DNA from: Cyclobacteriaceae bacterium | GTDB taxonomy: Bacteria; Bacteroidota; Bacteroidia; Cytophagales; Cyclobacteriaceae | Assembly: GCA_019638255.1 (NCBI GenBank) | Contig: JAHBUD010000001.1 | Span: forward strand, 868,001-932,000 | Reading direction: 5' to 3' | DNA: 64,000 bases | Part shown: positions 25,017 through 33,058 of the stretch, piece after piece | How positions within the stretch are numbered: position 1 is the first letter of the stretch | Layout: each line of letters starts with the position of its first letter | Position numbers and translations under genes: made by a program | The notes under the pieces: generated by a model | The model's database searches: none | The model's input: only the letters and a program-made list of their open reading frames with translations | Told to the model about the DNA's origin: nothing

Positions 25017-26675
25017 ATGAAAAAGATAATTAAACTTTTTGTACTAATCGGGGTGTTCTTGTTCAGTGCCTGCGAAACGGAGGATTACCTGGAAAGCCCC
25101 AATGATGTAACGTTAAGCAGTGCCGACCCGAATTTTATTTTGAACCGGATTCAGATTGACTTTGCCGGCTTTTTCAATGGCACAAGCAGTCGTGGTGGTC
25201 GGGTAACCCGTATGTTTCACCAGGCTTCTGATACTTATGAAATCTCGCATCAGGCGGTTAACCAAAATGGAACCTGGTCGAATGCATATGCAAATATGCT
25301 TGTCGACATTAAGGCCTTGAAGGAAATTGCCCAAGAGCGAGGCTTCAGAAGACACCTTGGAATAGCTAAAACCCTGGAAGCCTATATTCTGATGACTTTG
25401 GTGGATCAATTCGGTGATGTTCCTTATTCCGAGGCGCTTGATCCTAACAATTTCAACCCGAAGCAAGATACAGGTGCAGAAGTGTATGCTGCTGCATTGG
25501 CCTTACTGAACTCAGCTGAAGAAGATTTTGGGGCCTCTTCGATTGGTGCACCAAATGATTACTTCTACGGAGGCAATTACACTAACTGGGTTAGGTTAGT
25601 CAATACCCTGAAGTTGCGTTACCACCTGAACAGGAGGTTAATCGATCAAGCTGGATCAACCACAGCAATTCAGGCACTGGTAACAGCAAACAACTTTATT
25701 ACCAGCGATTTCGTGTTCCGCTACGGAACCAATCAAACTGATCCGGATAGTCGCCATCCGTTTTTTGCAGGTCAATTCCCGAATGGCGGAGGAGCCTATC
25801 AGTCAACATTTTATATGTGGCATCTTACTGAGGCTAAAAAAACCGGTGCAAGTGTACCGGGTGATGGAACTGCCTCACCGGATCCACGTGCACACTATTA
25901 CTTCTACCGCCAACGTGGTGTAAATCCTACCTTGGAATCGGAGGTACGTTGCATTGGTGAATTCAAGCCGGCACACTATCCCGTTGATATGGCATGGTGC
26001 TTACCGGGAACCAGAGGTTATTGGGGACGTGATCACCTGGATCCTCAAGGTATTCCTCCCGATAACCTGGGGCGTACACTCTATGGTTTATATCCGGGTG
26101 GTGCCTCATTCGATAACAATACCCCTGGTCCGATGGGTGCAGCCAAGGTGGGTAACCGTGGTGCCGGTATCCAACCAATCATGCTCACAGCCTATGTTGA
26201 CTTTATGTTGGCGGAGGTTGCTTTAACGTTGGGAATCGGAAACGCTGGAGCTTTATTGACCAGCGGTATGGAAAAGCATATTGGATTTGTAAGAACCTGG
26301 TCATTGACAACGCTTGAGTCAGCTACCATTTTGGCATTCAGCTCAAACGCTGACCATGCTGCCAAAACCACCAGCTATGTAAACCAGGTTAATGCTGAGT
26401 ATGCTGCTGCCGCAAATGATGTAGCCAGAATGAGAATCATTGCTCGTGAATATTGGATTGCTTTGTTTGGTAATGGAAATGAGGCCTATAACCTCTACCG
26501 CAGAACCGGACAACCCGATAATATGCAACCCGGTCAGATTCCGAGCTTTGGTAAGTTCCCGAGAACGTTCTTCTACCCGAACGACCATGTGGTTCAGAAC
26601 AACAAGGCCAATCAGAAGCCTGATCATGATGTAAGGGTTTTCTGGGATAACAATCCTCCCGGGTTTATCAACTAA
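25017..26675 (+). CDS. SusD/RagB-like nutrient-binding outer-membrane lipoprotein
   Basis: A 552-residue surface lipoprotein. The signal sequence ends in the lipobox LFSAC (Cys19) followed by acidic residues, which favour surface export in Bacteroidota. Helical TPR-like segments and long loops are typical of the SusD-like subfamily with YxxNWVRLVNTLKLRYHLNRR (mid-chain) and GNEAYNLYRRTGQPDNMQP near the C-terminus, which I associate with the SusD-like_2 group. It acts as the lid and ligand-capture partner of the SusC barrel encoded 18 bases upstream. Confidence 0.93.
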   Translation: MKKIIKLFVLIGVFLFSACETEDYLESPNDVTLSSADPNFILNRIQIDFAGFFNGTSSRGGRVTRMFHQASDTYEISHQAVNQNGTWSNAYANMLVDIKALKEIAQERGFRRHLGIAKTLEAYILMTLVDQFGDVPYSEALDPNNFNPKQDTGAEVYAAALALLNSAEEDFGASSIGAPNDYFYGGNYTNWVRLVNTLKLRYHLNRRLIDQAGSTTAIQALVTANNFITSDFVFRYGTNQTDPDSRHPFFAGQFPNGGGAYQSTFYMWHLTEAKKTGASVPGDGTASPDPRAHYYFYRQRGVNPTLESEVRCIGEFKPAHYPVDMAWCLPGTRGYWGRDHLDPQGIPPDNLGRTLYGLYPGGASFDNNTPGPMGAAKVGNRGAGIQPIMLTAYVDFMLAEVALTLGIGNAGALLTSGMEKHIGFVRTWSLTTLESATILAFSSNADHAAKTTSYVNQVNAEYAAAANDVARMRIIAREYWIALFGNGNEAYNLYRRTGQPDNMQPGQIPSFGKFPRTFFYPNDHVVQNNKANQKPDHDVRVFWDNNPPGFIN

Positions 26676-26691
26676 TTAAATGACACGAACT

Positions 26692-27645
26692 ATGAATAAG
26701 ATAAAATATATTTTAGGATTCTTCCTGTTAGCCAACGTGTACTCGTGCACGGACTTCGTGGATCCGGCCATTCCTTACAATGGCTTTGATACGGCTACTT
26801 ATCTGCGCACTATTGCGAGTACTCCCAATATCAATTTCTTTGAATTGAATACGGCTGCTTTTAACCTGGAGATTGAAGCAGTTGATGACCAGGGTGGTAA
26901 TTCAGTGCAGGAAGTTGATGTTTACGTAGCTAAGAGGCGCGGTCAAACGCTAACGCCCGAAGTTAAAATAGCCACACTTCCAAAGTCGGCCTTTGCTTCG
27001 TCAGCAGCCTCCAAGTACTTGCGCGCGAGCTATTCAACTACCATACAGGCAGCATTGACGGCCATGGGATTAACCAATGCTGATGTAAATGGTGGAGATT
27101 TCTTTGAGTTCAGACTTGACCTTTTGGACACTCAAGGTAGAAGGTTCTCGAACCTTAATCTGTCTCCTGATATATCGGGTGGGGCGTATTACAGGTCTCC
27201 CTTCTTTTACAGATTGCCAGTAATTTGCCCAAGTAACTTGGCTGGAACCTATACTGTTTCTACGGCTACCCCTGGTTTTTGCGGTAACGTGTTTAACGGT
27301 AATGTACGGTTTGTGGCAGGTACAACTGCAGGTACTTACATCGTTGAAGTTGAGCTTGATGGAGCATTTGTTCAGGATTTTTCATTTGGTGCATACAGGG
27401 CCTGCTATGGTGCAGCTACAGCACCTCCTGGCGGTGCAAATGGTCTTCGTCTTACTGATGCTTGTGGTAAGCTTGCATTTAATACTTTTGCCAGCTCGCC
27501 CTGGGGCGATAACTTCACCATGCTTGGTGTAAGTGTTGCTGGTCCGGTGTTAACCCTTCAGTGGGAGACATCATGGCCTCCAGAGTCAGGCACTTCTACC
27601 ATTACCCGTACGGATGCTACCAACTGGCCTCCGCTATCGCTGTAA
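26692..27645 (+). CDS. Third lipoprotein of the SusCD locus, likely ligand-binding
   Basis: About 317 residues from the ATG at 26692; an ATG at 26680 adds four residues ahead of the signal peptide. The lipobox is NVYSC. Residues about 30-180 form a strand-rich region without a family I can name. The C-terminal half contains paired cysteines (PVICPSNL, GFCGN, RACYG, TDACG) and strand repeats typical of the lipid-anchored accessory proteins that follow SusD genes and bind the same ligand at the surface. The start lies about 16 bases after susD and a strong terminator follows, so the three genes form a closed operon. Confidence 0.8.
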   Translation: MNKIKYILGFFLLANVYSCTDFVDPAIPYNGFDTATYLRTIASTPNINFFELNTAAFNLEIEAVDDQGGNSVQEVDVYVAKRRGQTLTPEVKIATLPKSAFASSAASKYLRASYSTTIQAALTAMGLTNADVNGGDFFEFRLDLLDTQGRRFSNLNLSPDISGGAYYRSPFFYRLPVICPSNLAGTYTVSTATPGFCGNVFNGNVRFVAGTTAGTYIVEVELDGAFVQDFSFGAYRACYGAATAPPGGANGLRLTDACGKLAFNTFASSPWGDNFTMLGVSVAGPVLTLQWETSWPPESGTSTITRTDATNWPPLSL

Positions 27646-27667
27646 GTGGTAAGAAGTAATGAATAGT

Positions 27668-27699
27668 AAAAGGCTACCACATTGTGGTAGCCTTTTTTT
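27668..27699 (+). terminator. Rho-independent terminator of the SusCD operon
   Basis: A 10-bp perfect stem AGGCTACCAC/GTGGTAGCCT (27671-27680 with 27684-27693), extendable by flanking A/T pairs, with a 3-base loop and a run of T. Confidence 0.93.
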
Positions 27700-27843
27700 G
27701 TTCAATGCTATCCTGAATAATTTCCAGCAGTCAAGTAACATTTTGTTGAACCACTGACTTAATACCGTCACACGAGACAACAAGGTTTCTTCCTAAAAAT
27801 TATCTGATACACACTAGCGATGCTTACCTCAATATTGGCGTAA

Positions 27844-27947
27844 CAAGGCCATCTCAAAAATCCAGTCACATTCATATGTTATTCTGGCCTTGAGCTGGAA
27901 TTTCTTAATTCACAGCTTTTCAGGGATCGCCCGAGGATTCGGGTGAT
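27844..27947. repeat. Two inverted repeats in the 27646-28014 gene-free stretch
   Basis: The 369-base stretch between the SusCD operon and the next gene has no convincing coding frame. After the terminator it contains an 8-bp perfect inverted repeat CAAGGCCA/TGGCCTTG (27844-27851 with 27885-27892, 33-base spacer) and a compact 9-bp one, ATCGCCCGA/TCGGGTGAT (27926-27934 with 27939-27947, 4-base loop, one G-T pair). They could be a small RNA, an operator or a palindromic repeat family. TACTTTAA at 27994-28001 is a weak -7 element for the gene at 28015. Confidence 0.4.
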
Positions 27948-28014
27948 AACTAAAATATTTTTGAAATAGCTTCTGATAAGTATTCGTTATTTTTACTTTA
28001 AGCAATATTGTATT

Positions 28015-28515
28015 ATGGTTAAATGGTTAATGTTTATTCTGGTTGGCGTGTATGTTCTGGCTAATGCGCAACCGGTTAGCAGGGAACCCAGCTTTTTACG
28101 TGACTGGCTTCCTGTTTCGATTGGTGAGTATGTGTTGGATGACGGCAGTGCCGTAGGCACATATCTTCAGTACAACAGTAAGCCCTACACCATGGCATCT
28201 AAGAGTTATAAGAAGAATGATGCTGCGATCACTATGATCATTTTTGATTACAATACTGTGCCTGAAGTTATTGATCGAGCTACAGCCTCCTGGACGGAAG
28301 CACTGAATCAGGAGAATGATGAATATTCGATGTCAGTTTTGACAGTGTCCGGGTATAAGGCGTGGGAATCATTTACCAAGAAGACAAAGGATGCACAACT
28401 GTACGTAAGTATTAATAACCGGTACTTGCTGCATCTTTCCGGAAGCAACCAACAATCTTCAACATACCTGCGCAAAGTAGCGGAAGGACTCCCGTATAAG
28501 AAACTTATACAGTAA
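28015..28515 (+). CDS. Small secreted protein of unknown function
   Basis: A 166-residue protein with signal peptide MVKWLMFILVGVYVLANAQ. The mature part (about 148 residues) has a strand-helix pattern (VSIGEYVLDDGSAVGTYLQY, KSYKKNDAAITMIIFDYNT, a helix, then YVSINNRYLLHLSGS) without cysteines or metal motifs. I recognise no family. It stands alone, convergent with accD. Confidence 0.75.
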   Translation: MVKWLMFILVGVYVLANAQPVSREPSFLRDWLPVSIGEYVLDDGSAVGTYLQYNSKPYTMASKSYKKNDAAITMIIFDYNTVPEVIDRATASWTEALNQENDEYSMSVLTVSGYKAWESFTKKTKDAQLYVSINNRYLLHLSGSNQQSSTYLRKVAEGLPYKKLIQ

Positions 28516-28523
28516 GGTTGCAA

Positions 28524-29366
28524 TCAGTTTTGAAGCATTCTGAGCAAGGTAGTAAGTTTGGCTTTTAGGTTTCTCCGATCGATAATGAAATCAAGAAAGC
28601 CATGGTCCAAAACAAACTCAGCACTTTGAAAGCCTTTGGGTAAATCTTTGCCGATGGTTTCGCGGATTACACGAGGGCCGGCAAAACCGATTAGTGCACC
28701 AGGCTCAGCTATGTTAAAGTCACCCAACATAGCGTAAGAAGCAGTAACACCACCCGTTGTAGGATCGGTCATCAAGGAGATGTACGGAATTTTGGCTTCA
28801 TCCATCAAAGCAATTTTTGCCGATGTTTTTGCCATTTGCATCAAGGAAAGTCCAGCCTCCATCATGCGTGCACCTCCTGACCTGGAGATCATCAAAAATG
28901 GTTTCTTGTGTTTAAGGGAATGATCCATGGCGCGGGCAATTTTTTCTCCTACCACAGAGCCCATGGAACCGCCAATAAAACTGAAATCCATACTTGCTAT
29001 AACCAGTTCTAACCCATTCATTTTTCCAAATGCTGTTCGAACAGCATCTTTCAGTTCCGATTTTTCTTGCGATTCTTTTATGCGCTTGGGGTACGGTTTA
29101 GTGTCTTTGAAGTTCAATGGGTCAGCTGATTCCATTTCAGGATCAAGCTCAGTGAACTCACCGTTATCAAATAGAAGCTCAAAATATTCAATCGAGCCGA
29201 TGCGAACATGATAGTCCTCCTCCGGAACAACAAAGGCATTGTTTTTCAATTCTCGTGTATGGATGATTTTACCTCCAGGGGATTTGAACCAAAGCCCATC
29301 CGGAACTTCCCGTTTTGCCTCGGTAGGCGTGAGAATGCCTTTATCAGTTCGGTTAAACCACGACAT
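28524..29366 (-). CDS. accD: Acetyl-CoA carboxylase carboxyltransferase, beta subunit (zinc ribbon lost)
   Basis: A 280-residue carboxyltransferase beta subunit that, with AccA, moves carboxyl from biotin-AccB to acetyl-CoA for fatty-acid synthesis. The crotonase-like core is intact: [58 protein letters not shown]. The N-terminal region that carries a four-cysteine zinc ribbon in E. coli is present in length ([17 protein letters not shown], then [13 protein letters not shown]) but all four cysteines are replaced; the whole protein contains no cysteine. Loss of the zinc site is therefore observed directly. It lies 16 bases after the aldolase stop on the same strand. Confidence 0.94.
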   Translation of the reverse strand: MSWFNRTDKGILTPTEAKREVPDGLWFKSPGGKIIHTRELKNNAFVVPEEDYHVRIGSIEYFELLFDNGEFTELDPEMESADPLNFKDTKPYPKRIKESQEKSELKDAVRTAFGKMNGLELVIASMDFSFIGGSMGSVVGEKIARAMDHSLKHKKPFLMISRSGGARMMEAGLSLMQMAKTSAKIALMDEAKIPYISLMTDPTTGGVTASYAMLGDFNIAEPGALIGFAGPRVIRETIGKDLPKGFQSAEFVLDHGFLDFIIDRRNLKAKLTTLLRMLQN

Positions 29367-29381
29367 GTCTTTTGAGTTTAA

Positions 29382-30464
29382 TTATGCCAGATCAATGTTT
29401 GAATCCAGGTAAACATCCTGAATAGCATTGAGGATTTCTACTCCTTCCTTCATTGGGCGTTGAAAAGCTTTTCTTCCGGAAATTAATCCCATTCCGCCTG
29501 CGCGTTTGTTAATTACAGCAGTGCGTACGGCATCGGCCAAATCGCTTGCGCCTTTTGATTCACCACCTGAATTGATTAAACCTGCACGTCCCATGTAACA
29601 ATTTGCTACCTGGTAGCGGCAAAGATCAATAGGATGTTCTGATGTGAGATGGGTATAAATACGTTCATCAAGTTTACCATAACTGCTTCCACCTGTATTC
29701 AATGCTTTGTAACCACCATTGTTCTCGGCCAGTTTTTGTTTGATAATGTCGGCCTGAATGGTAACGCCCAAATGATTGGCTTGCCCGGTTAAATCGGCCG
29801 ATACATGATAGTCCTTACCGCCTTGCTTGAAAGCGTTGTTACGAATATAACACCACAGGATAGTTGCCATACCCAATTCATGGGCACGTTCAAATGCAGC
29901 GGCTACTTCCTGAATTTGACGCGTTGAATTATCGGAACCAAAGTAAATTGTTGCTCCAACAGCAACGGCTCCAAGGTTCCAGGCTTCTTCCACTGTTCCA
30001 AACATGATTTGATCATGCTTATTCGGATAGGTAAGAAGTTCGTTGTGATTAATTTTTACAATGAATGGAATTTTGTGTGCATATGAACGCGACATCATGG
30101 CTAATACACCATAGGTTGTAGCCACAGCATTACATCCGCCTTCGATTGCAAGTTTTACAATATTTTCAGGATCAAAATAAATAGGATTTTTAGCAAAAGA
30201 TGCCCCTGCGCTATGCTCAATTCCCTGATCGATTGGGAGTATGGAAAGAAAACCAGTTCCACCCAAACGACCTTTATCAAACATGGTTTGAAGACTTCTC
30301 AAGGTCTGAGGTGTTCGATTGGACTGAGCAAATACCTGATCCACGAAATTGGGTCCTGGGGTATGAATTTGGCTCGTTGGTATTGTTTTGCTTTTATGAT
30401 CCAGCAGAAATTTAGCGTCTTTGCCTAGGATCTTTGAAATGCTTTGTTTAGCCACTTTTGCCAT
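29382..30464 (-). CDS. fbaB: Class I fructose-bisphosphate aldolase (DhnA/FbaB type)
   Basis: A 360-residue Schiff-base aldolase of the archaeal/DhnA class, interconverting fructose-1,6-bisphosphate with glyceraldehyde-3-phosphate and dihydroxyacetone phosphate. Key blocks are [22 protein letters not shown], the barrel strand [22 protein letters not shown] (with the Schiff-base lysine region) and [22 protein letters not shown] at 30482-30489 reads TAACTTTG on the minus strand, a perfect -7 element 18 bases before the start, giving it its own promoter after the rplS terminator. Confidence 0.93.
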   Translation of the reverse strand: MAKVAKQSISKILGKDAKFLLDHKSKTIPTSQIHTPGPNFVDQVFAQSNRTPQTLRSLQTMFDKGRLGGTGFLSILPIDQGIEHSAGASFAKNPIYFDPENIVKLAIEGGCNAVATTYGVLAMMSRSYAHKIPFIVKINHNELLTYPNKHDQIMFGTVEEAWNLGAVAVGATIYFGSDNSTRQIQEVAAAFERAHELGMATILWCYIRNNAFKQGGKDYHVSADLTGQANHLGVTIQADIIKQKLAENNGGYKALNTGGSSYGKLDERIYTHLTSEHPIDLCRYQVANCYMGRAGLINSGGESKGASDLADAVRTAVINKRAGGMGLISGRKAFQRPMKEGVEILNAIQDVYLDSNIDLA

Positions 30465-30537
30465 ATTTTTTAGTAAGGAAGCAAAGTTATTAAATATTTG
30501 AATGTATGCTAATGCATCAAAAAGCGAGCTTTTTAAA

Positions 30538-30572
30538 CGAAAAAGCCATCCGGAAATTTCCAGATGGCTTTG
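30538..30572 (-). terminator. Terminator of the rpsP-rplS operon
   Basis: A long stem AAAGCCATC/GATGGCTTT (30542-30550 with 30564-30572), extendable by GGAAA/TTTCC pairing with one wobble, is followed leftward by a T-run. It lies 20 bases past the rplS stop. Confidence 0.85.
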
Positions 30573-30591
30573 TGAATATTGTGTAGACAGA

Positions 30592-30945
30592 TCAGATTTT
30601 TTCTTTGATCCTGGCAGATTTGCCTTGACGACCTTTCATATAATAAAGTTTTGCCCTTCTTACCTTTCCCTGCTTCACTACCTCTATTTTGTCAATACTG
30701 GGTGATGTAATTGGGAAAATACGCTCTACGCCAATGCCGTTTGATATTTTACGTACTGTGAAGGTCTCCCCGTTGTTTCCATATCCCCTGCGCTGAATCA
30801 CAACGCCTTGGAATTGCTGGATTCTCTCCTTGTTTCCTTCCCGGATCTTTACGTGAACATTAACGGTATCACCAGCCTTAAAATCAGGCATTTTTTCGCG
30901 TGCTGCAGCGTATTCCTGCTCAACTACTTTAATTAAATCGGCCAT
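30592..30945 (-). CDS. rplS: 50S ribosomal protein L19
   Basis: A 117-residue ribosomal protein at the 30S-50S interface. Conserved blocks include [53 protein letters not shown] and a basic tail [20 protein letters not shown]. Length normal. Last of rpsP-rimM-trmD-rplS. CAAATGTA at 30972-30979 reads TACATTTG leftward, a perfect -7 element, so rplS may also have its own promoter. Confidence 0.98.
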   Translation of the reverse strand: MADLIKVVEQEYAAAREKMPDFKAGDTVNVHVKIREGNKERIQQFQGVVIQRRGYGNNGETFTVRKISNGIGVERIFPITSPSIDKIEVVKQGKVRRAKLYYMKGRQGKSARIKEKI

Positions 30946-31042
30946 ATCAGCGTGTTTTCAAAAATGGACTGCAAATGTATGGAAAGAATTGAGATTTCTG
31001 AAGATTCAGGGCTAAGTTTTAAAGCAAATGCGCTTTTAGACT

Positions 31043-31717
31043 TTATTTGAGTAGATCCGGACGCCTTTTTTTGGTCCGTTCGAATGCCTGTTCATGCTTC
31101 CAGTCCTCAATTTTAGCTTGGTGTCCCGAAAGCAGGATTTCAGGCACTCTCCAGCCATTATATTCTGCCGGACGTGTGTAAACAGGAGGAGCCACAAGCC
31201 CATCCTGAAAGGAATCTGTAAGGGCAGAGGTTTCATCGGAAAGTACCCCGGGAATCAGACGTATAATGGCGTCCGCCACCACCGCAGCGGCTAGTTCGCC
31301 ACCGGAGAGAACGTAATCGCCCAGGCTGATTTCGCGGGTTATAAGGTGTTCGCGTACGCGTTCGTCTACACCTTTGTAGTGCCCGCATAATAAAATGAGA
31401 TTTTGCTTGAGGCTGAGTTCATTCGCCATGACTTGAGAGAATCGCTCGCCATCGGGGCTCATGTAGATTATCTCATCGTAACTTTTTTTTGACTTCAAAT
31501 CGGCAATGCACTTGTCGATTGGTTCAATCATCAACACCATGCCAGCTCCACCACCAAAGGCATAGTCATCAACGGGTTTATGTTTTCCGGTTGCATAGTT
31601 TCGCAGATCAATAATATCGACTGTAACCAACCCCTTGGACTGTGCTCGCTTTAATATGGAGTCATTGAACGGACTCTCAATTAATTTAGGCAGACAGGTA
31701 ATAATGGAAATGTGCAT
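31043..31717 (-). CDS. trmD: tRNA (guanine-N1)-methyltransferase TrmD
   Basis: A 224-residue SPOUT-class enzyme that methylates G37 of tRNAs using S-adenosylmethionine, preventing frameshifting. The trefoil-knot motifs are present: [43 protein letters not shown] and the loop [23 protein letters not shown]. Length normal. It follows rimM after one base in the canonical ribosomal operon. Confidence 0.98.
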   Translation of the reverse strand: MHISIITCLPKLIESPFNDSILKRAQSKGLVTVDIIDLRNYATGKHKPVDDYAFGGGAGMVLMIEPIDKCIADLKSKKSYDEIIYMSPDGERFSQVMANELSLKQNLILLCGHYKGVDERVREHLITREISLGDYVLSGGELAAAVVADAIIRLIPGVLSDETSALTDSFQDGLVAPPVYTRPAEYNGWRVPEILLSGHQAKIEDWKHEQAFERTKKRRPDLLK

Positions 31718-31718
31718 G

Positions 31719-32246
31719 TCAAATATCCAAAAAGCCTTCCGGCAAATTTACAGTGATTCTTTTTTTCGACCGATTGATGCTTTTCAACAACGGTGGTTTT
31801 ACCGGAATCATGATTTCCTTCTGCTGATAATCCACAATAATAAATCGATTAAGGCCAGCACGCTCCACTAATTTTGCCATGCCAATCGGGCCTTCTTTCT
31901 CATCAATTACCTCAAATTCAGCAATTTCATCATCATAAAAATCTCCAGCAGGTAATTTTGGTCGGGAGTCTTTCGGCAGGAAAATGGAACAATTTTTCAG
32001 GCGTGAAGCTTCATCAGGCGATGAGACATCTTCTAATTTGATAAATGCCTTTTCGTCTCGCACAGAAACGTTCTCAATGAAAAAGGGAATCAGTGCATTG
32101 TTCTTTTCAATGAAGATTGTTTTTAGCCCTCGAAAATCTGCTGGTGAATCCGGATGGAGGAATATTGTTACGTCACCCTTCAGACCGTGAGGTTTCATGA
32201 TAAAGCCAGCTTTGTAGCAATGTTCTTTCTTCATTTGTACAAACAA
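31719..32246 (-). CDS. rimM: Ribosome maturation factor RimM
   Basis: A 175-residue 16S rRNA processing factor that binds S19 during 30S assembly. Its N-terminal barrel has the typical [20 protein letters not shown]. The C-terminal PRC-barrel-like part has [17 protein letters not shown] and [16 protein letters not shown], then the [10 protein letters not shown] ending. Position between rpsP and trmD is canonical. Confidence 0.96.
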   Translation of the reverse strand: MFVQMKKEHCYKAGFIMKPHGLKGDVTIFLHPDSPADFRGLKTIFIEKNNALIPFFIENVSVRDEKAFIKLEDVSSPDEASRLKNCSIFLPKDSRPKLPAGDFYDDEIAEFEVIDEKEGPIGMAKLVERAGLNRFIIVDYQQKEIMIPVKPPLLKSINRSKKRITVNLPEGFLDI

Positions 32247-32253
32247 TCAATAA

Positions 32254-32285
32254 ATAAAAATGCCAATGCTGTAAAGCACTGGCAT
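32254..32285 (-). terminator. Intra-operon terminator or attenuator after rpsP
   Basis: An 11-bp stem ATGCCAATGCT/AGCACTGGCAT (32260-32270 with 32275-32285, one wobble) with a 4-base loop is followed leftward by TTTTTATTT. It lies between rpsP and rimM and would reduce read-through, allowing more S16 than RimM and TrmD. Confidence 0.75.
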
Positions 32286-32306
32286 CTTGAATAAGTATAA
32301 GGCCTA

Positions 32307-32861
32307 TTAAGCTTGTGCTTCTGAAGTAGGTTCAGCAGCCGGTGCTTCCGTCACAGGCGCTTCTGCTTCAGCCGCAGTTTCCTCAGCAGCAGGTGCTGTA
32401 GCAACCTCAGCTTTCTTGCGGATGGCTTCAGCCCTGGCTTCTTTAATTTTGGATTCTGCTTCTTTACGTGCTTTAGCTTTTGCTTGCTTGTCTTGCGCGA
32501 GCGTATCGACCCGACCCTTAATTTTCGCCTCTTTTGATTCTTTCCATTCGTTCAGCTTTTTGTCAGCTTCTTCCTGCGAAAGGGCACCTTTTATTACCCC
32601 AATCTGAAGATGCTTGCGTAACATGATACCGCGGTAAGACAACATGGCCTTAACGGTGTCAGATGGTTGTGCGCCATTCATCAACCAAGTAAATGCTTTT
32701 TCTTCATCCAGCTCAATGCTGGCGGGTACGGTTAACGGATTGTAAGTACCAATTTTCTCAATAAAGCGACCATCACGTGGTGCCCTGGCGTCAGCGATAA
32801 TAACATCGAATTTCGCCAGTTTTTTGCGGCCTCTGCGGGCTAATCTGATTTTAACTGCCAT
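32307..32861 (-). CDS. rpsP: 30S ribosomal protein S16 with long acidic/alanine tail
   Basis: A 184-residue S16; the E. coli protein is 82. The first ~80 residues are classic S16 ([40 protein letters not shown] and [13 protein letters not shown]). The remainder is a lysine/alanine helix followed by a Glu/Ala/Pro-rich low-complexity tail (from about residue 150). Extended S16 proteins are usual in Bacteroidota, so this is a lineage feature rather than a fusion. First gene of the rpsP-rimM-trmD-rplS operon behind a strong promoter. Confidence 0.97.
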   Translation of the reverse strand: MAVKIRLARRGRKKLAKFDVIIADARAPRDGRFIEKIGTYNPLTVPASIELDEEKAFTWLMNGAQPSDTVKAMLSYRGIMLRKHLQIGVIKGALSQEEADKKLNEWKESKEAKIKGRVDTLAQDKQAKAKARKEAESKIKEARAEAIRKKAEVATAPAAEETAAEAEAPVTEAPAAEPTSEAQA

Positions 32862-32911
32862 TTTGTTTCAGTTTATGTGTCGGAACTCGTCCGGTTTAGT
32901 TAATAAGGGTG

Positions 32912-32941
32912 CAAATATAGCAGATTTTCCTGTGCCACAAA
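32912..32941 (-). promoter_or_regulatory. Promoter of the rpsP operon
   Basis: On the minus strand TTTG (32941-32938), 18 bases, TATATTTG (32919-32912): a near-perfect TTTG-N19-TAnnTTTG promoter about 50 bases before the rpsP start. It is the best match in the window. Confidence 0.75.
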
Positions 32942-33006
32942 TCGTTTGGTTAATGATGATATTTTAGAAGTGCCCTAATAAATATTTGTATAATCGATTA
33001 TTCAAT

Positions 33007-33037
33007 TTTTTTAAACTAAGAGTGTTCAATACATTTG
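33007..33037 (+). promoter_or_regulatory. Promoter of sucA-sucB-lpdA
   Basis: TACATTTG at 33030-33037 is a perfect -7 element, with a T-run at the -33 position 19 bases upstream. The start codon is 22 bases downstream. Confidence 0.5.
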
Positions 33038-33058
33038 GTACCCTTATCGTAAAAAGCT

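Noticed and set aside
21756..27645. Polysaccharide utilisation locus
   Set aside because: SusC and SusD are present but no carbohydrate-active enzyme, sulfatase or regulator is nearby, so a glycan substrate is not supported.
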